Part shown: piece by piece, positions 1 to 10,076 of the stretch | Position numbering within the stretch: position 1 is the first letter of the stretch | Layout: each line of letters opens with the position of its first letter | Assembly (NCBI RefSeq): GCF_900114535.1 | Contig: NZ_FOTK01000040.1 | Span: forward strand, 1 to 55,485 | DNA length: 55,485 nucleotides | Direction: 5' to 3' | DNA from: Methylobacterium pseudosasicola | GTDB taxonomy: Bacteria; Pseudomonadota; Alphaproteobacteria; Rhizobiales; Beijerinckiaceae | Made by a program: the position numbers and the translations under genes | Notes under the pieces: generated by a model | Seen by the model: only the letters and a program-made list of their open reading frames with translations | Databases searched by the model: none | What the model was told of the DNA's origin: nothing

Positions 1-150
1 CACCAGATCCGGCCCCAGCGCCTGCAGGCGCGCCACCAGATCGCTCAGGCCGGCGCCGTCGCGGGCGACCGCGAACGCCTGACCCTGCGGCAGGACATGC
101 ACGTCCAGCCGCGCCTTGCACACGTCGATCCCGACACACACCGGTCCCAT
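1..150 (-). CDS. IS110 family transposase, N-terminal part
   Basis: The first 50 residues of a transposase that runs off the left edge of the window. The start MGPVCVGIDVCKARLDVHVL is the DEDD-type RuvC-like beginning of IS110 transposases; the Asp in VGIDV is the first catalytic acidic residue. The ATG is at 148-150 on the minus strand. The roughly 230 bases that follow, up to the end of the EamA gene at 380, contain no gene and probably hold the noncoding end of the element. The element end cannot be defined, because IS110 members usually lack clear terminal inverted repeats. Whether the transposase is intact cannot be judged here. Confidence 0.85.
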   Translation of the reverse strand, partial: MGPVCVGIDVCKARLDVHVLPQGQAFAVARDGAGLSDLVARLQALGPDLV

Positions 151-379
151 CCCGCCCCACCCTTGCGCAACCGGGCTCTTGCGGCCCGAGCGACTGTCCG
201 GGGTCGTGGAAGGAACGGGCAGGCTCCCAAGCTGAGGTGCGGGCTTCAAAGCCCCAGGATGAGCCGGGGTCCTGCCCGTCGCCGCGGATCCGACCTTACC
301 AGATCGGACGCCGACTGACTTACAAGGATGAGGGCGAGGATTGGACAGGTGGCTCCAGCCATCGCGTGCCACGCCTTCG

Positions 380-1282
380 TCAACGCGGTCGCCGGCTGAC
401 CAGGACGATGCCTGCGAGGATCAGCGGGATCGCGAGAGCCAAGACAGGCGGGAAGCTCTCGCCCAGCAACGTTACCGCCAAGCCCTTGCCAGTGATCGCG
501 CCGATCCAGCCGATCTGGCTGAGCCCGACCGGGCCGCTCACCTTCTGAAGGACGAAGAACAGGCCGTAGGTGGCGGCGATGATCGCGGCCTGAACCGGCA
601 GCAGCGCTAAGGTCCCGGTCGCGGGCACCGCGAAGAGCGGCACGGCAGCCAGGATGGCGTAGGCACCGATCATCACGGCGGCCACCAGCACCATCACCGG
701 CGCCAGCAGGCGCGGCGACGTACCAGTAGGCCACGCCACCGTGCGATAGATGTTGCCGGCGGCCACGCTGACCGGCGCCGCGAGCGCGAGCCCCGCCCAA
801 ATCCCTCCACCCTCGGCACCGGTGAGTCGCGAGGCCGCGAACAGAACCGCGCCGCCGAGCCCGAGCGCCATGCCGACCACGCCTGGAACCGAGACGCGAT
901 CCATCCCGAGAACCAACGCCAGGCCGTAGGTCAACAGCGGCGGGAAGGCGAGGCAGAGCGCGACGAAGCCGGCCCCGACATGCAGGATCGCCGCGAAGGA
1001 CAGGATGTTCGGCAGGGCGAAGCTCAGCAGCCCGGCCCACAGCCCGTAGCGCAGGAGGGCCGAGGACGGCCTCAATCTCTCGCCCGCCAAGCCCGCGGCG
1101 GCCGTAAGAACGAGCCCGCCACCCAGCGCCGACCAGAACAGGAAGCCGATCGGATGCCAGCCGAGACTGCTGGCCAGGCCGGCCATGACGGTGGTCAGCC
1201 CCAGCAGCGCTCCGGTCGACAGCAGCAGACCGTATGCCGTCGGCGCGACCGCAGGCATGATGGTTCGGCCCGTCGCATCCAT
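380..1282 (-). CDS. EamA/DMT-superfamily transporter
   Basis: A 300-residue inner-membrane protein with about ten hydrophobic helices in two repeats, typical of drug/metabolite transporters (EamA). Visible segments include YGLLLSTGALLGLTTVMAGL near the start and ALAIPLILAGIVLV near the end. The substrate is unknown. An upstream ATG at 1357 exists, but I chose the ATG at 1282: GGAGAAA lies just ahead of it, and the longer version would put coding sequence up to the edge of the shared operator. It is divergent from the MarR gene at 1392, a layout typical of a regulator controlling its own efflux partner. Family assignment is firm; any named substrate would be a guess. Confidence 0.85.
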   Translation of the reverse strand: MDATGRTIMPAVAPTAYGLLLSTGALLGLTTVMAGLASSLGWHPIGFLFWSALGGGLVLTAAAGLAGERLRPSSALLRYGLWAGLLSFALPNILSFAAILHVGAGFVALCLAFPPLLTYGLALVLGMDRVSVPGVVGMALGLGGAVLFAASRLTGAEGGGIWAGLALAAPVSVAAGNIYRTVAWPTGTSPRLLAPVMVLVAAVMIGAYAILAAVPLFAVPATGTLALLPVQAAIIAATYGLFFVLQKVSGPVGLSQIGWIGAITGKGLAVTLLGESFPPVLALAIPLILAGIVLVSRRPR

Positions 1283-1359
1283 CGCGTTTCTCCACGTCCG
1301 GCTCAGAGGCCGGGGCGATTGCCTGCCGGACCCTCCGCGCCTAAAATCTCGACGCAAAG

Positions 1360-1377
1360 TATCTCGACGTCAAGATA
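1360..1377. promoter_or_regulatory. Palindromic MarR-type operator
   Basis: TATCTCGACGTCAAGATA reads as its own reverse complement apart from one mirrored mismatch pair. It lies in the 109-base divergent region between the transporter and MarR genes, 14 bases upstream of the MarR start. A related half-site (AATCTCGACG) lies just before it at 1345-1354. Length, symmetry and ATCTTGA/TCAAGAT half-sites resemble operators bound by MarR-family dimers. That the neighbouring MarR protein binds it is inference. Confidence 0.65.
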
Positions 1378-1391
1378 TCAGGGAACGTGAG

Positions 1392-1889
1392 ATGGCGCCC
1401 CTCCAGGACCGAGCTTCCCGTGCCGTCGTGCAATGGTGCCGCGAGCGGCCCGATCTCGATCCGTTTCCCATGGAGGTTCTGGGCCGCCTGACCGAGCTGG
1501 CGCAGGTCATCCTCCGCGACCGGCTCAACCCGGCCTTCGCGGGCTTCGGCCTCCAGCAGGGCGAGTTCGACGTGCTCGCGACCTTGCGGCGGTCGGGCGC
1601 GCCCTACGCGCTGACGCCGACCGCGCTCTGCGACGCGACGATGATCTCATCGGGCGGGATGACCGCGCGGATCGATCGCCTGGAAAAGGCCAGCCTGATC
1701 GAGCGGCAGAAACACCCGACCGACCGGCGGGGCACCCTCGTCGCGCTGACCGATTCGGGCAAAGAACTGATCGACGCCGTGCTGCCCGCCCATGTCGAAA
1801 CCGAGCGCGGCATCCTGGCGGCCCTGACAAACGACGAGCAGCGCATGTTGAATGCGCTGCTCGCGAAACTGCTTGCCGGACTCGGGTAA
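1392..1889 (+). CDS. MarR family transcriptional regulator
   Basis: A 165-residue winged-helix regulator. The DNA-binding core spans about residues 45-120: recognition-helix region TMISSGGMTARIDRLEKASL, then the wing PTDRRGTLVALTDSGKEL with its conserved D-R-R. Helical ends form the dimer interface. The ATG at 1392 was chosen because the reading frame upstream runs through the palindrome and into the opposing transporter gene. Divergent orientation and the palindrome at 1360-1377 suggest it represses itself and the EamA transporter. The ligand is unknown. Confidence 0.88.
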   Translation: MAPLQDRASRAVVQWCRERPDLDPFPMEVLGRLTELAQVILRDRLNPAFAGFGLQQGEFDVLATLRRSGAPYALTPTALCDATMISSGGMTARIDRLEKASLIERQKHPTDRRGTLVALTDSGKELIDAVLPAHVETERGILAALTNDEQRMLNALLAKLLAGLG

Positions 1890-1929
1890 GCGGGCGGCAG
1901 CCGCTCCGGCCGCCGCCCCTGTGTCGTGC

Positions 1930-3549
<1,620 letters not shown>

Positions 3550-3965
3550 GAGCGTATCTCCCGGGGCCCCTGTTCGTGCCGTCGACGCGACATGACCGGA
3601 CGCCATCGGCATCCGGGATTGCACCGGGGGACGTCCGTGCAGTCGGACAGGACCGCCGCACGCTGGATCTCCGTTCCCCGGTCGCCGGCCGGTCCCATAC
3701 TGGATAGGCGGCCAAGCGTTGCCGTCTTACTGGGTGTTGGCGGGGGCCTGCAACGTGGATGAGCGGCTTTGACCACAGTGATGATCGCAGCAAGCCCCTG
3801 CTGTAACCAGTTGGATCTGGGTATTCTTAATTCCGGCGGCGGCAAAGTGGGCTGGAAATACCCATATCGACGGTGGGCGCAGATGCGCCCTTGCGCGGCG
3901 CCCCCCGGCCGCTATGCCCTGCCGAACGTTCCGTAGATCCCCGCCAAAAGGCACACAGAGGCACG
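3550..3965. other. Gene-free region between pckA and recR
   Basis: 416 bases separating the divergent pckA and recR genes. It must hold the promoters of both. Short reading frames here have no recognisable protein features. I looked for a signal recognition particle RNA or other small RNA, as often found near recR, and recognised none. The usual dnaX-ybaB genes upstream of recR are absent. Confidence 0.6.
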
Positions 3966-4571
3966 ATGCCCCAAGCCGTCGCCGGCCCCGAGATCGAGCG
4001 CCTGATCCAGCTTCTGTCCCGGATGCCGGGTCTGGGACCGCGCTCGGCGCGGCGGGCCGCGCTCCAGCTCATCAAGAAGCGCGAGACCCTGCTCGCGCCC
4101 CTGGCCGATGCCATGCGGGTGGCGGCCGAGCGCATCGTGGTGTGCTCAAGTTGCGGCAACGTCGACACCTCCGACCCCTGCACGATCTGCCGGGATACCG
4201 AGCGCGACCCCTCAACCCTCGTGGTGGTGGAGGACGTGTCGGACCTCTGGGCCCTGGAGCGGTCCGGGGCCGTCAAGGCGCGCTACCACGTGCTGGGCGG
4301 CGTCCTGTCGGCGCTCGACGGCGTGCGGCCCGAGCACCTGAACCTCGCGAGCCTCGTGGAGCGCGCGGCCGATCCCGCGGTGAAGGAAATCATCCTGGCG
4401 CTGAACGCCACCGTCGACGGCCAGACCACCGCCCATTACCTCACCGAATCGATTCGGCACCTCGACCGCAAGGTGACGCGCCTCGCCCACGGCGTCCCGG
4501 TCGGCGGCGAGCTGGACTATCTCGACGAGGGGACGCTCACAGCGGCGATCCGCAGCCGCACCGCCTTCTGA
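3966..4571 (+). CDS. recR: Recombination protein RecR
   Basis: Works with RecF and RecO to load RecA at single-strand gaps. The 201-residue length is standard. In order: an N-terminal helix-hairpin-helix (LLSRMPGLGPRSARRAA, about 16-32), a four-cysteine zinc finger at C60, C63, C72 and C75, then a Toprim domain starting at about residue 86 (LVVVEDVSDLWALE) with the conserved Glu 89. The start is the ATG at 3966, with AGAGG upstream. It is usually in a dnaX-ybaB-recR operon; here it is alone, followed after 125 bases by def. Confidence 0.96.
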   Translation: MPQAVAGPEIERLIQLLSRMPGLGPRSARRAALQLIKKRETLLAPLADAMRVAAERIVVCSSCGNVDTSDPCTICRDTERDPSTLVVVEDVSDLWALERSGAVKARYHVLGGVLSALDGVRPEHLNLASLVERAADPAVKEIILALNATVDGQTTAHYLTESIRHLDRKVTRLAHGVPVGGELDYLDEGTLTAAIRSRTAF

Positions 4572-4696
4572 GCGTCTTGTCGTCACGGCGTCGGCGCGAC
4601 GCGCAGCGACGGTATTTGACCGGCCCCGACCCACGCCATATTGCCTCGGAATCCCCGGAGTCCGCGACTGTGGTGCTCCCCTCGCCGGTTTCCGCC

Positions 4697-5212
4697 ATGA
4701 CCATTCGTCCGCTCGTCATCCTCCCCGACGCCGTCCTGCGCCGCAATTCCGATCCGGTCGGGCCGATCACGCCCGAGATCCGTACCCTCGTGGCCGACAT
4801 GTTCGAGACGATGTACGACGCCCCGGGCGTCGGGCTGGCGGCGATCCAGGTCGGCGTCGCCAAGCGGGTCGTGACCATCGACACCTCGAAGGAAGAGGGC
4901 GTGCGCGATCCGCGGGTCTTCATCGATCCCGAGATCGTCTGGTCCTCGGAGGAGAAGCGGGTCTACGACGAGGGCTGCCTGTCGATCCCGGAATACTATG
5001 CCGAGGTCGAGCGGCCGGACCGGGTCCGGGTGAAGTTCCGCGATCTCGACGGCAACGAGCAGGAGATCGAGGCGGACGGCCTGCTGGCGACCTGCATCCA
5101 GCACGAGATCGACCACCTCAACGGCGTGCTGTTCATCGATCACATCTCGAAGCTGAAGCGGGACCGGGTGATCAAGCGCTTCACCAAGGCGGCCAAGCGC
5201 GACGCGGCCTGA
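4697..5212 (+). CDS. def: Peptide deformylase
   Basis: Removes the N-formyl group from nascent proteins in the cytoplasm. All three signature motifs are present in the 171-residue protein: GVGLAAIQ at 44-51, EGCLSIP at 92-98 (Cys 94 is the metal ligand), and HEIDH at 136-140 (two His ligands and the catalytic Glu 137). The ATG at 4697 gives the conserved MTIRPLVILPD start; a longer frame upstream is only an open-frame extension through recR. fmt begins 5 bases after the stop, so def, fmt and truA form one unit that processes formyl-methionine and modifies tRNA. Confidence 0.97.
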   Translation: MTIRPLVILPDAVLRRNSDPVGPITPEIRTLVADMFETMYDAPGVGLAAIQVGVAKRVVTIDTSKEEGVRDPRVFIDPEIVWSSEEKRVYDEGCLSIPEYYAEVERPDRVRVKFRDLDGNEQEIEADGLLATCIQHEIDHLNGVLFIDHISKLKRDRVIKRFTKAAKRDAA

Positions 5213-5217
5213 CGCCG

Positions 5218-6147
5218 ATGCGCGTCGTCTTCATGGGCACGCCGGATTTCGCGGTGCCGACCCTCGCCCGGCTCGCGCAGGACGGCCACACGATCGCGGC
5301 CGTCTACACCCGCGCGCCCGCCAAGGCCGGCCGCGGCATGAGCCTGCGGCCCTCGCCGGTCCACGCGCTGGCCGACAGCCTCGGGATCCCGGTGCTGACG
5401 CCGGCAAGCCTGCGCACCCCCGAGGCGGCCGAGATCTTCGCGGCGCATGGGGCCGATATCGGCGTCGTGGTGGCCTACGGGATGCTGCTGCCGCAGGCGA
5501 TCCTCGATGCGTCCAAGCACGGCTGCCTCAACCTGCACGGGTCGCTGCTGCCGCGCTGGCGGGGCGCGGCGCCGATCCAGCGCGCCGTGATGGCAGGGGA
5601 TGCCGAGAGCGGCGTCGGGATCATGCGCATGGAGGCCGGCCTCGATACCGGGCCGGTGGCCCTGGAAGGCCGCATCCCGATCGCGCCGGGCATGACCGCC
5701 GGCGAGCTTCACGACGCGCTGATGCCGCTCGGGGCCGAGCTGATGTCCCAGGCCCTCGAACGCCTGGAAACCGGCGATCTCACCTTCACGCCGCAATCTG
5801 CCGAGGGCGTCGTCTACGCGCACAAGATCGGCAACGACGAGGCGCGGATCGACTGGTCGCTGCCGGCCGCGCAGGCGGCGAACCGGATCAACGGCCTGTC
5901 GCCGTTCCCGGGGGCTTTCTTCGAGGTCGATCTCGGCAAGGGAGTCGAGCGGGTGAAAGTCCTTCGCGCCTCGCCCGGCGACGGCGCGGGCGCGCCCGGA
6001 ACCCTCCTCGATGCCGACGGCCTCGTCGCCTGCGGCGAGGGCGCGGTCCGGCTGCTGGAGCTGCGCCGGGCCGGCAAGGGCGGCAGCGCCAGCGGCGCCG
6101 AGTTCGTGCGCGGCGCGCGCATCGCGCCCGGCGCAAGCCTCGGCTGA
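5218..6147 (+). CDS. fmt: Methionyl-tRNA formyltransferase
   Basis: Formylates initiator methionyl-tRNA using 10-formyltetrahydrofolate. The 309 residues comprise a formyltransferase domain with the catalytic triad N105, H107 and D143 (NLHGSLLPRWRGAAPIQ and GLDTGPV) and a C-terminal tRNA-binding domain from about residue 205. It starts five bases after def stops and its TGA overlaps the truA ATG (TGATG), so translation is probably coupled along the cluster. Confidence 0.97.
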   Translation: MRVVFMGTPDFAVPTLARLAQDGHTIAAVYTRAPAKAGRGMSLRPSPVHALADSLGIPVLTPASLRTPEAAEIFAAHGADIGVVVAYGMLLPQAILDASKHGCLNLHGSLLPRWRGAAPIQRAVMAGDAESGVGIMRMEAGLDTGPVALEGRIPIAPGMTAGELHDALMPLGAELMSQALERLETGDLTFTPQSAEGVVYAHKIGNDEARIDWSLPAAQAANRINGLSPFPGAFFEVDLGKGVERVKVLRASPGDGAGAPGTLLDADGLVACGEGAVRLLELRRAGKGGSASGAEFVRGARIAPGASLG

Positions 6148-6899
6148 TGCCCCGCTACAAGCTCGTCATCGAGTACGACGGCACGCCGTTCTGCGGCTGG
6201 CAGCGTCAGGCCGACGAACCCACCGTCCAGGGCGCGATCGAAGCGGCGGTAACGCGCTTCTCCGGCGAGGATGGCCGGCTCACCTGCGCCGGCCGGACCG
6301 ATGCCGGGGTCCACGCCATCCATCAAGTCGCGCATCTCGACCTCGCCAAGGACTGGCGGACCGACACGGTGCGGGATGCCATCAACGCCCATCTGCGGCC
6401 GCAACCCGTGGCCGTGCTCTCCGCCGCAATCGTCCCGCCGAGTTTTGACGCGCGCCACTCGGCGATCCGCAGGCACTACCGCTACCGCATCCTCAACCGC
6501 CGCAGCCCCGCCGCACTCACCCGCGCCCATGTCTGGCACGTGCCCTGGCCGCTCGACCCGGAGGCGATGCATCACGCCGCCCAACGCCTCGTCGGCCGCC
6601 ACGATTTTTCCGCCTTCCGGGCGGCCGAGTGCCAGGCCAACAGCCCCGTGCGGACGCTGGAGCAACTCGACGTGGCGCGCGCCACGATGGCGCTGCACGA
6701 GGAGATCGTGGTGACGACCTGCGCGCGTTCGTTCCTGCACCATCAGGTTCGGGCCATGGTCGGCACGCTGATGCTCGCCGGCTGCGGACGGCTCACGGCC
6801 GACGACGTGGCCGACATCCTGGCCTCGGGCGAGAAGCGCCGGTGCGGACCGCTGGCGCCCGCGAGTGGGCTGACGTTTGTGGGTGTGGATTACGCGTAG
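6147..6899 (+). CDS. truA: tRNA pseudouridine(38-40) synthase TruA
   Basis: Makes pseudouridine at positions 38-40 of tRNA anticodon arms. The 250-residue length is normal. The catalytic motif GRTDAGVHA contains the nucleophile Asp 52; DGTPFCGWQRQ near the N-terminus and RSFLHHQVRAMVG near the C-terminus are also family hallmarks. It is the last gene of def-fmt-truA. GC content falls abruptly right after its stop codon, where the AT-rich islet begins. Confidence 0.96.
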   Translation: MPRYKLVIEYDGTPFCGWQRQADEPTVQGAIEAAVTRFSGEDGRLTCAGRTDAGVHAIHQVAHLDLAKDWRTDTVRDAINAHLRPQPVAVLSAAIVPPSFDARHSAIRRHYRYRILNRRSPAALTRAHVWHVPWPLDPEAMHHAAQRLVGRHDFSAFRAAECQANSPVRTLEQLDVARATMALHEEIVVTTCARSFLHHQVRAMVGTLMLAGCGRLTADDVADILASGEKRRCGPLAPASGLTFVGVDYA

Positions 6900-6995
6900 A
6901 CATACCTCAAGTTTGGTATGGCGCTAAAATCAGTGAATTAGTCAATCTATAGTTGACTGACGATTTCTAACCGCCCATGTTGAGCCGCAACTCAA

Positions 6996-8315
6996 ATGGC
7001 GACCTCTGATATGATAAATAACGTCACATTATTAGTTATTTCAATCCTACTTAGCGCGCTTCCGCCAATTGTATTTGTTGGCATTAGGCAAGCTGTTAAA
7101 ATCAATCGTCAAGAAGTTGTTCGTGATTTAGCAGCAGTGTTCACACTGCCAGACTCCCGTAATGAGGGGCCAATTCCATCTTTTGAATTCGTGAAGTACA
7201 AATACTTCTTTCATCGTGTCGGCGAAGATAACGATGAAGAACCCCGAGATCATTCGTTGTCATCCTGGCTGATTGGTGCAGTTCCACTTATACTTCTGCT
7301 ATTTTTATTATCATATCTTGCAGTTATGTCGATCGAACCATACGTTTTTGATTTTGTCGGAAAATCCCTTGGTGCATCAACAAATCAGAAGCCCTCCCTG
7401 GATATGGAACCTACGCCGATGTGGGTGTGGAGTCTTTGCGCATCATTAAGCGGAGGCTATGTTTTTATGATCCGAAGTTTTTATAGGGCTATCAATAATT
7501 TTGACTTCAGCCCAATGTCATTAGTTGGCGCCTGCAACAATCTTTTGGTTGGAATTATTGGCGCGCAAATACTCACCTGCGTCGTCCTAAATCCGTTAGC
7601 AAATGCAACAATGCTTCACGAAAGCGTTATTTCCGCCGTGCTTTTATTCTCATTTGCTATTGGTTATTTGCCTGATAGCGCCACTCGGACGATCCTGTGG
7701 CGAAGTGATCTTGGAAATTTCAAGCGCGAGAACCGCGACATCTACAAATCGTCTTTAACAACTCCGGTCGAAATTATCGACGGAATTGATACGGAAACTC
7801 GGGATCGCTTGGCAGACTATCATATCCGCTCAACCCAAAATCTTGCAACCGCAAATCCATTGATGTTATTTGTTGAGACTCCATTCGGGGTTTACCAGAT
7901 TATGGACTGGGTTGCTCAGGCACAACTATGCTGCTCGGTTGGTCCAGAGGCCCTTGTTAAGCTTTGGCGGATCGGAATTCGAACTCTTTTCGACCTGGAA
8001 CGTGCAGCACTCGATGATAATTGTCGAGACGATCAATTACTGCGTAAGATTGGGGCAATCCTGCTCCCTATTCAGGCGTGCCCCGAACAAAACATCGATT
8101 ATAATGCAAATACGAAGCAATCACCTGAAATTACGAGTGAAATTATAGCTAATATAGTAGTTAGACTAGACGATCCGCACGTTCATAGACTGCGACAAAT
8201 ATACATTCGCATCGGAAATCGGATCGGCTCCGATAGCCGGAGGTTCCCGAATACGGGACGGTACAGTCAAGGATCTAACCCAGCATCGAGCGATACTAGT
8301 TCTGCTCCAGCATAA
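6996..8315 (+). CDS. Uncharacterised AT-rich membrane protein with HhH-like C-terminal repeats
   Basis: A 439-residue protein I do not recognise. Hydrophobic segments occur at about 9-31, 92-115, 145-165, 183-205 and 214-232, so the N-terminal half is membrane-embedded. The soluble C-terminal part carries two stretches with a helix-hairpin-helix-like rhythm: IIDGIDTETRDRLADYHIRS (about 261-280) and ALVKLWRIGIRTLFDLERAA (about 322-341). Many codons end in A or T (ATA, TTA, AAT), unlike every neighbour, indicating recent transfer. It sits between truA and dapE and its 3' end overlaps the convergent dapE 3' end by 49 bases. No partner gene accompanies it. The ATG at 6996 is the first usable start; MINNVTLLV, five codons on, is an alternative. 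Confidence 0.7.
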   Translation: MATSDMINNVTLLVISILLSALPPIVFVGIRQAVKINRQEVVRDLAAVFTLPDSRNEGPIPSFEFVKYKYFFHRVGEDNDEEPRDHSLSSWLIGAVPLILLLFLLSYLAVMSIEPYVFDFVGKSLGASTNQKPSLDMEPTPMWVWSLCASLSGGYVFMIRSFYRAINNFDFSPMSLVGACNNLLVGIIGAQILTCVVLNPLANATMLHESVISAVLLFSFAIGYLPDSATRTILWRSDLGNFKRENRDIYKSSLTTPVEIIDGIDTETRDRLADYHIRSTQNLATANPLMLFVETPFGVYQIMDWVAQAQLCCSVGPEALVKLWRIGIRTLFDLERAALDDNCRDDQLLRKIGAILLPIQACPEQNIDYNANTKQSPEITSEIIANIVVRLDDPHVHRLRQIYIRIGNRIGSDSRRFPNTGRYSQGSNPASSDTSSAPA

Positions 8316-9469
8316 AAGTACGTCTCCAACACCCGCTCATAAATCGCCGTCAGCCGGTTGAGATCCGCCACCGCCACGCATTCATCGACCTGATGCATGG
8401 TCTCGCCGACGAGGCCGAATTCGATCACCGGACAGGCATCCTTGATGAATCTGGCATCGGAGGTGCCGCCGGTGGTGGACAACGTCGGCGTGAGGCCGGT
8501 CTCGGCTTCGATCGCTCGGGAGACGAGATCCACGAAGGCGTCCGGTTGAGTCAGGAAGGCCGGGGCGTTCGAGGGCTGCAGATCGAGGGTGAAGCGTACC
8601 GCGTTGCCGGCCGCCTGCTCCAGCCGCTTGTGGAGTTCGGCGCCGAGGCTGGCGGCGGTCCAGTCGTCGTTGAAGCGGACGTTGAAGGTCGCCCGGGCGG
8701 TGGCTGGGATCACGTTGGTGGCGGGGTTGCCGACGTCGATCGTCGTGAATTCGAGGTTCGAGGCGTCGAAATGGGCCGTGCCGCCGTCGAGAGGCTCGGC
8801 CACCAGCGCCGAGGCGAGCCGCAGCAGCCCGGGGATCGGGTTCTCGGCCTTGTGCGGATAGGCGACGTGGCCCTGGCGCCCCAGCACCGTGAGCTTGCCG
8901 GTGAGCGAGCCGCGGCGGCCGATCTTGATCATCTCGCCCAGCCGCCCCGGATTGGTCGGCTCGCCCAGCAGGCAATGGTCGAAGCGCTCGCCCCGGGCGC
9001 GGGCCCAGTCCAGAAGCTTGACCGTTCCATTAACCGCCGGCCCCTCCTCGTCGCCGGTGATCAGGAAGGCGATGGAGCCCGGAAACGCGCCGCCCCAGCG
9101 CTGGACGAAGGCCAGGGTCGCGGCCAGCATGCAGGCGATGCCGCCCTTCATGTCGGCGGCCCCGCGTCCGTAGAGCAGACCGTCCGCCACTGCCGCCTCG
9201 AACGGGCCGTGGCGCCAGGCCCCCTCGCCAGCCGGCACCACGTCGGTATGGCCGGCGAAGACCAGACAGGGGCCGCGCGCGCCGAGCCGGGCGTAGAGGT
9301 TCGGGGTGTCGGGATAGCCGGGCTCGGAGAAGACCGGCCGCTCGATCGCGAAACCGACCGCTTCCAGCGCCTGCGCCACCACGTCGAGGGCGCCGCGATC
9401 CTCCGGCGTCACCGAGGGACAGCGAATCAGCTCTTGGGCGAGCGACAGGGCGGAATGGTCGGCCGGCAT
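8267..9469 (-). CDS. dapE: Succinyl-diaminopimelate desuccinylase
   Basis: Zinc M20 peptidase-family enzyme that releases succinate from N-succinyl-LL-diaminopimelate in lysine and peptidoglycan precursor synthesis. Metal-site motifs in the 400-residue protein: GHTDVVPAG (H74, D76), GRGAADMKGG (D106), and the catalytic and bridging acids E141-E142 in TGDEEGPAVNGT. A distal His lies in GLVGETMHQVDE near the C-terminus. The start at 9469 (MPADHSALSLAQ) was chosen over a 48-codon upstream extension of unlikely composition. The last dozen residues after YFYAGAEL are encoded in sequence shared with the AT-rich neighbour, so the C-terminus may have been altered when the islet arrived. Confidence 0.95.
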   Translation of the reverse strand: MPADHSALSLAQELIRCPSVTPEDRGALDVVAQALEAVGFAIERPVFSEPGYPDTPNLYARLGARGPCLVFAGHTDVVPAGEGAWRHGPFEAAVADGLLYGRGAADMKGGIACMLAATLAFVQRWGGAFPGSIAFLITGDEEGPAVNGTVKLLDWARARGERFDHCLLGEPTNPGRLGEMIKIGRRGSLTGKLTVLGRQGHVAYPHKAENPIPGLLRLASALVAEPLDGGTAHFDASNLEFTTIDVGNPATNVIPATARATFNVRFNDDWTAASLGAELHKRLEQAAGNAVRFTLDLQPSNAPAFLTQPDAFVDLVSRAIEAETGLTPTLSTTGGTSDARFIKDACPVIEFGLVGETMHQVDECVAVADLNRLTAIYERVLETYFYAGAELVSLDAGLDP

Positions 9470-9721
9470 GGGGCGAGTCCCGGGAGGGAGGGTCTGGCGA
9501 TGCCCCTTACACCAAGTCGGGCGGTCCGGAGATTCGTATCCGGACTCGAGGCCACAAAGGAACCTGCTACCGCAGAGCGTCGTCGGTCTCGCGGCGCCTT
9601 TGCCCGGGCGCATCTTACACGAGTGCGTGAAGTCAGACCTGACGGGCGGCGCAGTCAGACTTTGTCAGTCGTTGCGGCGGCATTGTTTGCGCAATTGAAT
9701 AGAGCGCAATGGGATGGCGCC

Positions 9722-10021
9722 ATGAGGGGCAACAAGACCGGCTTTCCAGTCGATACCGCGGCCAACAGGCGCGACGGCCAGCGGCGGGAGGTCCTGATCC
9801 CGGCGACGATCCGATGTCCCGATGGTGAGTCTTTCAGCTGCATCCTGCGGGACATGTCGCCGGGCGGTGCCAAACTGTCGGTCTCCCGCCGGCATCGCCT
9901 GCCGCAGACCTTCACCCTCTCGGTGCCCGGCCACGACACCACTTATCCCGTCCGCCGGGTCTGGCAGCGCGCCGACGCCGCCGGAATCGTCCTCGATCTG
10001 CCGAAAGCCGGCGAGTCCTGA
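9722..10021 (+). CDS. PilZ domain protein
   Basis: A 99-residue single-domain protein. The c-di-GMP-binding signature is recognisable: RRDGQRREVLIPATI provides the RxxxR element, and DMSPGGAKLSV is the D/NxSxxG motif. It probably responds to cyclic di-GMP; its target is unknown. The ATG at 9722 gives a compact domain, and longer frames run back through dapE antisense. A weak EcfG-like element (GGAAC-N17-CGTC, 9559-9584) lies upstream, one base off the consensus. A second small PilZ protein lies at 41461. Confidence 0.8.
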   Translation: MRGNKTGFPVDTAANRRDGQRREVLIPATIRCPDGESFSCILRDMSPGGAKLSVSRRHRLPQTFTLSVPGHDTTYPVRRVWQRADAAGIVLDLPKAGES

Positions 10022-10035
10022 GATCCGGCCGCGCG

Positions 10036-10066
10036 CCGCCGCAGCCCGATCTAGAGGCTGCGGCGG
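10036..10066. terminator. Bidirectional hairpin terminator
   Basis: Perfect 11-base-pair stem (CCGCCGCAGCC with GGCTGCGGCGG) around a 9-base loop, between the convergent PilZ gene (ends 10021) and the debranching enzyme gene (ends 10077). It lacks a strong T tract on either side. Confidence 0.65.
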
Positions 10067-10076
10067 GATCGGAGAC

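Noticed and set aside
3550..3965. Possible signal recognition particle RNA near recR
   Set aside because: The hallmark GGAAGGAAGCAG-like tetraloop region could not be found on either strand.
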